Under the pieces are notes generated by a model, which did no database searches, was not told the origin of the DNA, and saw nothing but the letters and a program-made list of their open reading frames with translations. A stretch of 9,434 bases of DNA, from assembly GCA_025924295.1 (NCBI GenBank), contig JAICEG010000185.1:1-9434 (forward strand). Direction: 5' to 3'. Of the stretch, positions 1-6,887 are shown piece by piece; position 1 is the first letter of the stretch; each line of letters begins with the position of its first letter. The DNA comes from Vicinamibacteria bacterium (GTDB lineage: Bacteria > Acidobacteriota > Vicinamibacteria > Vicinamibacterales > UBA2999). The translations under genes and the position numbers were made by a program.

Positions 1-1
1 G

Positions 2-283
2 ATCGCGCCGTCCGGCATGTCGTTCTATCGGGGACAGCAGATCCCGCAGTTTGCCAACAACCTCTTCGTGGCGACGCTGCGCGGCACGCACCTGCTGCGG
101 CTCACAATCGATGGACGACGCGTGGCGACACAGGAGCGGCTTCTCGACGGAACGTTCGGTCGACTGCGGGACGTCGTCAGCGGCCCTGACGGCCATCTCT
201 ACTTCACGACCAACAATCGCGACGGCCGCGGAAGCCCGATGGCAGGAGACGACAAAGTGCTGCGACTAGTGCCGGCACCTTGA
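2..283 (+). CDS. PQQ-dependent sugar dehydrogenase (glucose/sorbosone dehydrogenase family), C-terminal fragment
   Basis: The last 93 codons of a gene whose 5' part lies left of the window; the reading frame is open from base 2 and ends at TGA 281-283. The fragment starts IAPSGMSFYRG, runs through FANNLFVATLRGTHLLRL, then LRDVVSGPDGHLYFTTNN and ends DDKVLRLVPAP. This succession (SG-x-x-FY-G, NLFV-x-x-LRG-x-x-LLRL, RDV-x-x-GPDG-x-LY, K-x-LRL) is the typical last blades of the GSDH/soluble aldose sugar dehydrogenase beta-propeller. Family members are periplasmic or secreted and oxidise sugars using PQQ; the substrate cannot be told from this piece, and the PQQ/calcium-binding residues lie upstream of the window. 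The ATG at 17 is internal and not the start. It converges on the efflux operon, with the GTTC/GAAC array between them. Confidence 0.88.
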   Translation: MAPSGMSFYRGQQIPQFANNLFVATLRGTHLLRLTIDGRRVATQERLLDGTFGRLRDVVSGPDGHLYFTTNNRDGRGSPMAGDDKVLRLVPAP

Positions 284-296
284 CACATCAACTGCG

Positions 297-468
297 GTTC
301 AGGGTTCACGGTTCAACGTTCACGGTTCGTGTTCAGGGTTCGAGTTCCAAGTTCAGGGTTCGGCGTTCTGGGTTCCGCGTTCGGTACGCGAACGCCGAAC
401 CTTGAACACGGAACCAGGAACCGGAACCAGGAACACGAACCCTGAACCTTGAACAATGAACCGTGAAC
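297..468. repeat. Inverted GTTC/GAAC heptamer array in a convergent intergenic space
   Basis: Thirteen GTTC cores start at 297, 304, 311, 318, 325, 331, 338, 344, 351, 358, 365, 372 and 379. Twelve GAAC cores start at 390, 397, 404, 411, 418, 424, 431, 437, 444, 451, 458 and 465. Spacing is 7 nt except for two 6-nt steps in each arm. Counted from the outside inwards, both arms read 7,7,7,7,6,7,6,7,7,7,7, so twelve units face each other around one axis (382.5). The 2-3 nt between cores vary freely. At the centre, GCGTTCG (377-383) and CGAACGC (389-395) form a perfect 7-bp stem with a 5-nt loop, in a register shifted by one unit. The array fills the space between two convergent genes: the last GAAC abuts the permease stop codon (469-471). 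There is no T-run, so a classical intrinsic terminator is not shown. A bidirectional 3'-end structure, a protein-binding array or a dispersed repeat are all possible. Confidence 0.85.
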
Positions 469-1581
469 TCAGGCTAGTCGCTTGCTGGACCGCAGTGTCG
501 CCAGTACGAGAATGCCCACACCCCAGCCAAGCAGCGCAAGCGCCTCGGGCCACAGGATCTCGAGACCAACCCCCTTGAGAAAAATGCCCCGCAGGATGAC
601 CAGGAAGTACCGCAATGGGATCAGGTAGGTGACCGGCTGTATGGCAGCCGGCATGTTCTCGATCGGAAAGACGAAGCCCGAGAGGAACACCATCGGGATC
701 AGAAAGAAGAACGACGCAGTCATCATCGCCTGCTGCTGCGTCGCCGAGATCGTCGACACGAACAGGCCAAGGCCGAGCGTCGTCAGCAGGTAGACCACGC
801 TCATCGCAAACAGCAACAGGAAGCTCCCTCGCAGCGGCACCTCGAACCACACCAGCGCGACGAAGACCACCAGCAGCACGTCGACCACGCCGATGAACGC
901 GTACGGCAGCATCTTTCCGACGATGAGCTCCCAACGTGCGATCGGGGTGACGTTCAGCTGCTCGAGCGTGCCGAGCTCTTTTTCGCGAACGATCGACATC
1001 GACGACAGATTGGTCGTCACCACCAGCAGCAGCAGCGCCAGGATCCCCGGGATCATGAAGTCCTTGCTCTCGAGCTGGGGGTTGAACCACACGCGGATAT
1101 CCGCGGATATGAGCGGTGTCGGCGGCTCACCGGATGGAGACGCCAGCTCGCGAGCGTAGGACGTCACGAGCGCCCCGGCATATCCGAGCGCCACGTTGGT
1201 GGAGTTCGCGTCGGTGCCATCAGCGACGACCTGCACCGTCGTCGGCTGACCGGCGCGGATCCGCTCTCCGTAGTTTGCGGGAATCGCAAGCGCCATCCAC
1301 GCCCTACCGGTGTTCAGATACTGATCCACGCCGTCGGTCGACGAGAGTCCGTCGATGACCTCGAAGCTGGGCGACGCATCGAAACGGCTAACGAGCTCCC
1401 GGCTCTCGCTCGATCGGTCCTGATCGACGATCACCAGCGGCACGTTGCGAACATCGGTCGTCGCGGCGTAGCCGAGCATCGTGAGCTGGATGATCGGCGC
1501 GATGATCACGATGCCAAACAGGCGCGGGTCCTGCCTCAGTTCGAGGAACTCCTTGCGGATGATGTGGCCGAGTCTGCTCAT
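469..1581 (-). CDS. ybhR: ABC-2 type permease, YbhR-like (permease B of the efflux pump)
   Basis: A 370-residue inner-membrane subunit and last gene of the operon. It begins with a cytoplasmic stretch (HIIRKEFLELRQDPR, about 6-20) and a first membrane helix (about 21-40). A large periplasmic domain follows (about 41-173), then five further hydrophobic segments (about 174-196, 220-245, 252-276, 286-305 and 342-362). The cytoplasmic loop has the ABC-2 motif REKELGTLEQLNVTP at 199-213, expected to contact the ATPase. ATQQQA (280-285) and LSGFVFPIENMP (300-311) match E. coli YbhR as I remember it. I start at ATG 1581-1579, one base after the stop of permease A (TGA-C-ATG). The longer frame up to 1686 would only add residues overlapping that gene. 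An AGGAGG lies 13 nt upstream (1595-1600), long for a ribosome site, so coupling probably matters. It is paralogous to permease A and probably forms a heterodimer with it. Confidence 0.93.
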   Translation of the reverse strand: MSRLGHIIRKEFLELRQDPRLFGIVIIAPIIQLTMLGYAATTDVRNVPLVIVDQDRSSESRELVSRFDASPSFEVIDGLSSTDGVDQYLNTGRAWMALAIPANYGERIRAGQPTTVQVVADGTDANSTNVALGYAGALVTSYARELASPSGEPPTPLISADIRVWFNPQLESKDFMIPGILALLLLVVTTNLSSMSIVREKELGTLEQLNVTPIARWELIVGKMLPYAFIGVVDVLLVVFVALVWFEVPLRGSFLLLFAMSVVYLLTTLGLGLFVSTISATQQQAMMTASFFFLIPMVFLSGFVFPIENMPAAIQPVTYLIPLRYFLVILRGIFLKGVGLEILWPEALALLGWGVGILVLATLRSSKRLA

Positions 1582-1582
1582 G

Positions 1583-2707
1583 TCAGGCCCATTGCCTCCT
1601 GACGCGAACCGAAGCCAACCCGAGGATGACGACGGCGTAGACGGCCAGCGCGATGATGTCGGGCAGGAAATCGGCTGGCCCCACACCCTTGAGCACGATG
1701 CCTCTCAGCGCCACCAGGAAGTAGCGCGCCGGCACGATGCGCGTCACCACCTGAAGGAAGGTCGGCATGCTCGAGATCGGGAAGATGAAACCTGACAGCA
1801 TCAACGTCGGCAGGAACGACGTCAGGAGCGCGACCTGGAATGCCACCTGCTGACTGTCCGCGATGCTCGAGATGAGGAGGCCGAATGCGAGAGCGCCAAC
1901 CAGGAACAGCGACACGACGCCGACGAGAACGAACCACGAGCCGCGCATCGGCATGTCGAACAACACGATCGCGGCGACGACGATGCTCATCGACGAGATC
2001 AACGACACGACGAAGTACGGGGCGGTCTTCCCCAGCACGTACGGCACCGGTCCGATCGGCGACATTCGCACCTGCTCCATCGTCCCCGCCTCCTTCTCGC
2101 GCACGATCGACAGCGCCGTCGATACCACCGCGGTCAGCATGGCGATGTACGCAATGAGGCCAGGGACGAGGAAGAGCGTGCTGCGCAGCTCCGGGTTGTA
2201 CCAGACGCGCGGCTCAATGGTGAGGACAGGGCCAGTTGGAGAACCGACCCGGGCCTTCAGCTCGTACTGGGACGATTGGCTGTTGACCAGGCCGTTCGCA
2301 TATCCGACGACGGTGGTGGCCGTGTTGGCGTTGTCGCCATTGACGATGAACTGCACAGACGTCGGGCGACCTGCTGCCACGTCGGCGCCGAACCGAGCGG
2401 GAATGACCAGCACGGCGCGGGCCTCGTCCCGATCCAGCATGTCGTCGATGGCGTCCGGGTTGACGGCCTCCCCTACGAGATCGAAGTAGCCCGAGTTGAC
2501 GAAGGCAGAGATCAGCTCACGGCTGGCGGTGCTGCGGTCGTTGTCCTGCAGCCCGAGTTGAACGTTGCGAATGTCGAAGTTGAGTGCGTAACCGTAGATG
2601 AGAAGGAAGAACACCGGCACGAACAACAGGATGAGCAGTGTTCGCTGGTCCCGCCGTATCTGGCGCAGCTCTTTGCGTGCGACGGCGACGGTCTTCCAGA
2701 ATCCCAT
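1583..2707 (-). CDS. ybhS: ABC-2 type permease, YbhS-like (permease A of the efflux pump)
   Basis: A 374-residue inner-membrane permease with the ABC-2 layout: amphipathic start (VAVARKELRQIRRDQR, 7-22), first membrane helix about 23-41, a periplasmic domain about 42-175, then five membrane segments (about 178-199, 228-250, 258-281, 287-308 and 348-366). The ATPase-coupling loop is REKEAGTMEQVRMSP at 203-217; LMLSGFIFPISSMP at 302-315 and ARYFLVALRGIVLKGVG at 327-343 are shared with permease B. ARKELRQIRRD plus FLLIYGYALNFD resembles the start of E. coli YbhS, which also directly follows the ATPase gene. The start is ATG 2707-2705, whose A is the last base of the ATPase B stop codon (TGATG). 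The 22 residues of the longer open frame are a shadow of that ATPase. It likely pairs with permease B; exported substrate unknown. Confidence 0.93.
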   Translation of the reverse strand: MGFWKTVAVARKELRQIRRDQRTLLILLFVPVFFLLIYGYALNFDIRNVQLGLQDNDRSTASRELISAFVNSGYFDLVGEAVNPDAIDDMLDRDEARAVLVIPARFGADVAAGRPTSVQFIVNGDNANTATTVVGYANGLVNSQSSQYELKARVGSPTGPVLTIEPRVWYNPELRSTLFLVPGLIAYIAMLTAVVSTALSIVREKEAGTMEQVRMSPIGPVPYVLGKTAPYFVVSLISSMSIVVAAIVLFDMPMRGSWFVLVGVVSLFLVGALAFGLLISSIADSQQVAFQVALLTSFLPTLMLSGFIFPISSMPTFLQVVTRIVPARYFLVALRGIVLKGVGPADFLPDIIALAVYAVVILGLASVRVRRQWA

Positions 2708-3633
2708 CAGGCGGCGCTCCGTTCGGCCACGTCCAGGAACACGTCTTCGAGCGACGGTGCGACGATGCCACACGAAAGCACTGTGATGCCCTCTGTCTCG
2801 AGGCGGGCCTTGACGATGTCAGGACCGATGGCATCCGACCGCAACACGGCATGGACGGCCGTGCCGAAGATGCTCGTCTTCTCGACCTCCGGCATCGCCT
2901 CGAGCGTGCGCATCGCGCGCACGGCATCGGGGGCGCGCACCTCGAGAATCGGTCGAGACTTGAAGATCGCCTTCAGCTCGTCGACGGTGCCATGTGCGGC
3001 AAGCTTCCCTGCCTGGATGATCGCAATCCGCTGGCAATGCTCCGCCTCGTCGAGGTAATGCGTCGTAACCAGGACGGCCACACCACTGGCCGCAAGGTTC
3101 TCGATCAGCCTCCAGAACCGTCGTCGCGAGAGCGGATCGACGCCACCGGTCGGCTCGTCGAGAAACACGATTGGTGGCTCGTGGAGGATCGCGCAGCCGA
3201 GGGCAAGACGCTGGCGCCACCCGCCCGCCAGTGAGCGCGTGAGCTCGCGTTCGCGTCCGCGCAGACCGGCCATGTCGAGCACGAACTCGCGACGCTTGGC
3301 GAGATGCTCGCCGGTCAGGCCGTACACACCGCCGAAGAAGGCGATGTTCTGATCGACAGTGAGTGCCTCGTACAAAGAGAAGCGCTGGGACATGTAGCCG
3401 ATGCGTCGCTTGACGCCTTCCGGGTCGCGGACGACATCGATCCCGCCGACCGTTGCAGTCCCCGATGTGGGCTGCAGAAGCCCGCACAGCATGCGAATGG
3501 TCGTCGACTTCCCGGCGCCGTTGCTCCCGAGGAAGCCGAAGATCTCTCCCGCACGCACCTCGAACGAGACGTCGTTGACAGCGACGAAGTCGCCGAACCG
3601 GCGCGTCAGATGCCGCACGTCGATCGCGTTCAT
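2707..3633 (-). CDS. ybhF: ABC transporter ATPase B (equivalent to the C-terminal half of YbhF)
   Basis: A 308-residue nucleotide-binding subunit on the cytoplasmic side. Walker A is GSNGAGKST (36-44), the Q-loop Gln is 83 (YMSQRFSLY), Walker B is IVFLDEP (155-161, Asp159 and Glu160), the D-loop is GGVDP, and the switch histidine is His192 (TTHYLDEAEH). The signature motif is degenerate: SLAGGW (134-139) in place of LSGGQ/M, with Ala136 replacing the signature serine (codon at 3226-3228). After about residue 215 comes the C-terminal extension of drug-exporter ATPases, ending in the usual APSLEDVFLDV. ATG 3633-3631 overlaps the TolC stop by 4 nt (ATGA); the 3' end overlaps permease A by 1 nt. 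His192 combined with a broken signature is the pattern I remember for the second half of E. coli YbhF, so it probably works as a heterodimer with ATPase A rather than alone. Confidence 0.95.
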   Translation of the reverse strand: MNAIDVRHLTRRFGDFVAVNDVSFEVRAGEIFGFLGSNGAGKSTTIRMLCGLLQPTSGTATVGGIDVVRDPEGVKRRIGYMSQRFSLYEALTVDQNIAFFGGVYGLTGEHLAKRREFVLDMAGLRGRERELTRSLAGGWRQRLALGCAILHEPPIVFLDEPTGGVDPLSRRRFWRLIENLAASGVAVLVTTHYLDEAEHCQRIAIIQAGKLAAHGTVDELKAIFKSRPILEVRAPDAVRAMRTLEAMPEVEKTSIFGTAVHAVLRSDAIGPDIVKARLETEGITVLSCGIVAPSLEDVFLDVAERSAA

Positions 3634-4967
3634 CGCCCCAGTGCCCGCGTGAGTTGCGCTTCGGCCAGTCGTACCGCCGCTTGTGCCCGTGTCAGATCCA
3701 GTTGCGCCTGCAGCAATGCGTACTCCGCATCGAGCACCTCGATCTGCGCGATCACCCCGGCGTCGTATCGCTCGCCGACGACACGACGGGCATCGGCGGC
3801 GGCCGTCACCCCGCTGTTTGCGGTGGTCACCGACGCAATGGCTGATTCGAGTTCGAGCGCTCGCTGACGCACTTCGACCCCGAGCCGCGAGTCGAATTCA
3901 GCCAGCCGCTCGGCGGCTGCCCGCGACGCCGCGGCCGCTTGCGCGACCTCTGCGACCGTGCGGCCACCATCCCACAACGACCAGCTCACGCCGACGCCTG
4001 CATCCCACGACTCCTGGGCCAGGTCGGCACGCGGGAAGATCTTTGGATTCGGCCGTGCGTAATCCACGCCGCCGGTGAGCTGGATCGTGGGAAGCCGGCC
4101 TGCGGCTGCCGCCTCGCGTTGAGCGTCGGCAGCGACCATCCGCTGTTGAAGCGAGCGCCGTTCCTGGCGGGCCGCTCGCGCCGACTCGATCAACGGCGCC
4201 AGGTCGAGGGTTTGATTCGACACGCTCGTCGTCGCGCGCGCAAGATCGGCGGTCGGTTCGATCGGCTGATCAGGGGGAACCGAGATCAACCGCGCCAGAT
4301 CGGCGACCGCCACATCGCGTTGTGTTCGCGCGTCGATCGCCAGCATGCGCGCGCGCACTTCCTGGGCGGTGGCCGATGACACCTCGTTCGGCGGCACGAG
4401 CCCGGCCTTGAACCGCTGGTTGACGTCGTTGAGGTGGGCCTGCGAGCGCGCGACGCCTTGTTCGAGAACGTCGAGACTCGCCCGCGCGGTGACCACCGCC
4501 CAGTACGCCCGGGTGACCTCGAGACGAAGATCGGCCTGCGCCGTTTCCACCTCGGCGCCGGCAGCGTCGGCTTCGGCTCGAGCGGCGCGTTCGAGCGCAT
4601 CGGTCCGTCCGCCGGTATAGATCGGCCATTTGAGCTCCAGACGCGACTGGTAGTTATTGGGCACGTCCGGATAGACGAGGAGTGAGACGCCGCTTGGCCC
4701 GGGTACCGAGAACGGGAGGACATGGTTGGTCCGGGTAAATCCAGCCGTCGCGGTGATCGTGGGTCGCTCCGCCGACTCTCGCACGGCCACCCCTGCCTGT
4801 GCGACATCTTCGCGGGCCCGAGCCTCGGCCAGACGGTGACTCGCGTCGATCGCCTTCGACAGCGCGTCCTCGAGCGTCAACCGGAGCGTGGGAGGCCCCT
4901 GGGCAGCGGCGCGATCGATTGCCAGCATCGTCAGCATCGCCGTGAGCAGACACACGCCCCTACGCAT
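3630..4967 (-). CDS. TolC-family outer-membrane efflux channel
   Basis: A 445-residue outer-membrane factor providing the exit duct of the pump. The signal peptide is about residues 1-23 (MRRG, hydrophobic core CLLTAMLTMLAI, then AAAQ-G). The mature part shows the internal duplication of TolC proteins. Each half has a beta-strand segment followed by a glycine turn and a long helix: LKWPIYTGGRTDALERAARA (112-131) in the first, VSWSLWDGGRTVAEVAQAAA (327-346) in the second. Long Ala/Glu/Arg-rich helical stretches follow each turn, and the family-type YDAGVIAQIEVLDAE (401-415) is near the end. I chose ATG 4967 because it gives a proper signal peptide and has GGGGAG (4975-4980) at 7-nt spacing. 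The open frame upstream to 5006 would bury the signal peptide. It overlaps ATPase A by 8 nt and ATPase B by 4 nt. It sits exactly between the two ATPase genes, an unusual place. E. coli ybhGFSR has no outer-membrane gene of its own. Confidence 0.93.
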   Translation of the reverse strand: MRRGVCLLTAMLTMLAIDRAAAQGPPTLRLTLEDALSKAIDASHRLAEARAREDVAQAGVAVRESAERPTITATAGFTRTNHVLPFSVPGPSGVSLLVYPDVPNNYQSRLELKWPIYTGGRTDALERAARAEADAAGAEVETAQADLRLEVTRAYWAVVTARASLDVLEQGVARSQAHLNDVNQRFKAGLVPPNEVSSATAQEVRARMLAIDARTQRDVAVADLARLISVPPDQPIEPTADLARATTSVSNQTLDLAPLIESARAARQERRSLQQRMVAADAQREAAAAGRLPTIQLTGGVDYARPNPKIFPRADLAQESWDAGVGVSWSLWDGGRTVAEVAQAAAASRAAAERLAEFDSRLGVEVRQRALELESAIASVTTANSGVTAAADARRVVGERYDAGVIAQIEVLDAEYALLQAQLDLTRAQAAVRLAEAQLTRALGR

Positions 4968-5883
4968 GAACGGACTCCCCGCCCGAGATCCGGGCAATGA
5001 ACACATCTTCGAGCGATGGCGTCACTGCGCGGACGGGAGCCTCGGCGAGCGCCGTGGAGGCAAGCGCCGCGCGAAACTCGTCCTCCGCACCGTCATCACC
5101 GGCGAGCGTCACGTGCACGCGCTCGCCGAAGACCTGCGCGTCCACGACACCCGGCAGGCCGCGAAGAACGTCGGCCGCGACCCGGCCCGGAGCAATCACT
5201 TCGAGCATGCGGCCGGTGATCAGGCGGCGAAGATTGGCGGGCGCGTCCATCGCGAGCACGCGGCCCTGGTGCAGCAGGGCGACGCGTGAGCAGCGCTCGG
5301 CCTCGTCGAGATACGGGGTCGACATCAGGATGGTGATTCCGGCGGCCAGGAACTCAGAGAGCAGTTTCCAGAACTCACGTCGCGAGATCGGATCGACCCC
5401 GGTCGTCGGCTCGTCGAGCAGAATCAGCTTCGGCTCGTGCACCAACGTGCAGGCCAACGCCAGCTTCTGCTTCATGCCTCCGGACAAGCGATCGGCGAGC
5501 CGGCGCCGAAACGGCGTCAACTGCGTCATGGACAGGAGCTGCTCGCGGCGGCGGTGATAGTCGCGAACGCCGTGGACCTCGGCGAAGAACGCGATGTTCT
5601 CGTCGATCGTGAGATCGCCGTAGAGGCTGAATCGCTGCGAGAGATAACCCACCCGTTCGGTAATGTGACGATGGTCCTTGACCGGATCGAGGCCAAGCAC
5701 GCGAAGTTCGCCGGCATCGGCATGGAGCAGGCCACACATCAGCCTGATCGCCGTCGTTTTGCCCGCGCCGTCAGGGCCGATCAGCCCGAACATCTCGCCC
5801 TCGCGCACCTCGAGGCTGAGGCCCGCCAGCGCTTCAGTCGCGCCGTAGCGTTTCGCGACGTTGACGAACGAGATGGCGCTCAT
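4960..5883 (-). CDS. ybhF: ABC transporter ATPase A (equivalent to the N-terminal half of YbhF)
   Basis: A 307-residue nucleotide-binding subunit. Walker A is GPDGAGKTT (36-44), with the PDG variant typical of YbhF N-halves. The Q-loop Gln is 83 (YLSQRFSLY), the signature is an intact LSGGMKQK (133-140), Walker B is LILLDEP (153-159, Asp157 and Glu158), and the D-loop is TGVDP. The switch histidine is missing: the motif reads STPYLDEAER with Pro190 (codon 5314-5316) where TTH/STH is expected. The C-terminal extension ends with TPSLEDVFIARISGG. The start is ATG 5883, overlapping the adaptor stop by 4 nt (ATGA); the end (TAG 4960-4962) overlaps the TolC gene by 8 nt. It is homologous to ATPase B but not a recent duplicate. 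The lost histidine here and the lost signature serine in ATPase B fall in the same composite ATP site of a heterodimer, so the two are probably partners. Confidence 0.95.
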   Translation of the reverse strand: MSAISFVNVAKRYGATEALAGLSLEVREGEMFGLIGPDGAGKTTAIRLMCGLLHADAGELRVLGLDPVKDHRHITERVGYLSQRFSLYGDLTIDENIAFFAEVHGVRDYHRRREQLLSMTQLTPFRRRLADRLSGGMKQKLALACTLVHEPKLILLDEPTTGVDPISRREFWKLLSEFLAAGITILMSTPYLDEAERCSRVALLHQGRVLAMDAPANLRRLITGRMLEVIAPGRVAADVLRGLPGVVDAQVFGERVHVTLAGDDGAEDEFRAALASTALAEAPVRAVTPSLEDVFIARISGGESVHA

Positions 5884-6887
5884 TGCAGCTTCAGCTCCGC
5901 GTCGACCGGCATGCCGAGCTTCAGGGTGCCCGCGCGGTTGTCGACGCTGACCTTGATGCGATAGACCAGCTTCGATCGCTCCTCTGCGGTCTGAACGTTG
6001 CGCGGCGTGAACTCGGCGCGAGGAGAGATGAAGGTGACCTTTCCCTCGATGCCCGCGCCGCCGGCATCCGTGAAGACGGTTGCCGGCTGTCCGATCGCGA
6101 CGCGCGGGATCATCGGCTCTGGGACGAACAGGTTCGCCCAGGCGTTATCGAGATCGGTGATCACGACAAGCGGAGTTCCCCGCGCGACGATCTCCCCCGC
6201 ATCGACGAGCTTCTGCGTGACGATTCCGGAGATCGGCGACGTCACGTTGGCATCGCGCAACGATTTTTCGAGGACCGCTGTCTGTGCGTCGGCGGCCTCG
6301 ACACGTGCGCGCGCGGCCTGAATCTCTTCAGGGCGCGTGCCCGCCTCGAGCCGCGCCAGCGTCTCCCGTGCCGATCGCACCCGGTCCTGCGCCGCACGCT
6401 GCCTCGCCGTCGCCGTATCGACGCGCGCCTGGGCATCGTCTCGTTGCTTGACGGAGCCGGCATTGGCGGTGAGCAGCGCCTGGTAACGATCGAGATCGAG
6501 TTGTGCGGCCTTGACTTCGGCTTCGATCGCCGCGCCGTCGGCGATCGCCGCATCGACTTGCGCGCGGGCCTGCCGGATGTCTTCGGCACGCGACCCCGCC
6601 TCAAGCAGGCGCAACTGGGCGAACGCGGCCGCTCGATCGGCGCGCGTCCTGGCGATCTGCAGCGTGATGTCCTCGCTATCGAGGCGGGCGAGGACGGCGT
6701 TGGCCTCGATACGGTCGCCCTCGTCGACACGCAGTTCGATGATGCGGCCGCCGACATCTGCGGCGGTCTGGACTTCGGTCGCTTCGACGTGTCCCGACAC
6801 GCGGATCTGATCAGCAGGCGGCGCCTCTGCGCATGCGGCGAGCCATACAGAGGCGATGAGGATCAGCAGACGAGAGAGAAGAGTCAT
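5880..6887 (-). CDS. ybhG: Periplasmic adaptor (membrane-fusion protein), HlyD/YbhG-like predicted lipoprotein
   Basis: A 335-residue adaptor bridging the permeases and the TolC channel. It begins with a lipoprotein signal (MTLLSRLLIL..., lipobox LAAC with Cys19). The biotinyl-lipoyl half-motif VGGRIIELRVDEGDRIEANAVLARLD is at 45-70. A long alpha-helical hairpin runs about 73-212 and contains two similar blocks, LEAGSRAEDIRQARAQV (95-111) and LEAGTRPEEIQAARARV (180-196). The second lipoyl half is SPISGIVTQKLVDAGEIVARG (217-237), followed by a beta-barrel. FISPRAEFTPRNVQT (286-300) and LVYRIKVSV (307-315) are highly characteristic of E. coli YbhG. ATG 6887 overlaps the TetR stop (ATGA, 4 nt) and its own TGA overlaps the ATPase A start (4 nt). 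Residue +2 after the lipidated Cys is Ala rather than Asp. An antisense open frame of similar length covers it but has no family features. Confidence 0.94.
   Translation of the reverse strand: MTLLSRLLILIASVWLAACAEAPPADQIRVSGHVEATEVQTAADVGGRIIELRVDEGDRIEANAVLARLDSEDITLQIARTRADRAAAFAQLRLLEAGSRAEDIRQARAQVDAAIADGAAIEAEVKAAQLDLDRYQALLTANAGSVKQRDDAQARVDTATARQRAAQDRVRSARETLARLEAGTRPEEIQAARARVEAADAQTAVLEKSLRDANVTSPISGIVTQKLVDAGEIVARGTPLVVITDLDNAWANLFVPEPMIPRVAIGQPATVFTDAGGAGIEGKVTFISPRAEFTPRNVQTAEERSKLVYRIKVSVDNRAGTLKLGMPVDAELKLQ

Noticed and set aside
377..395. Could the central stem GCGTTCG-GTACG-CGAACGC be a standard intrinsic terminator?
   Set aside because: No run of T follows on either strand, so I describe it only as part of the array.
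297..468. Could the GTTC/GAAC array be a CRISPR array?
   Set aside because: Units are 6-7 nt with 4-nt cores and no spacers of 25-40 nt, the orientation flips in the middle, and no cas gene is near.
353..1090. A 245-codon minus-strand frame that extends into the GTTC/GAAC array.
   Set aside because: It lies in another frame inside the YbhR-like permease gene and its C-terminus is translated from the repeat array. It is a shadow of the permease.
2276..3058. A 260-codon plus-strand open frame across permease A and ATPase B.
   Set aside because: It crosses the junction of two well-supported genes on the opposite strand and has no domain features.
5314..5316. The missing switch histidine in ATPase A as a sign of a pseudogene or sequencing error.
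   Set aside because: The frame, all other motifs and both overlapping junctions are intact. From memory, the N-terminal half of YbhF also lacks this histidine, so it is likely a family trait.
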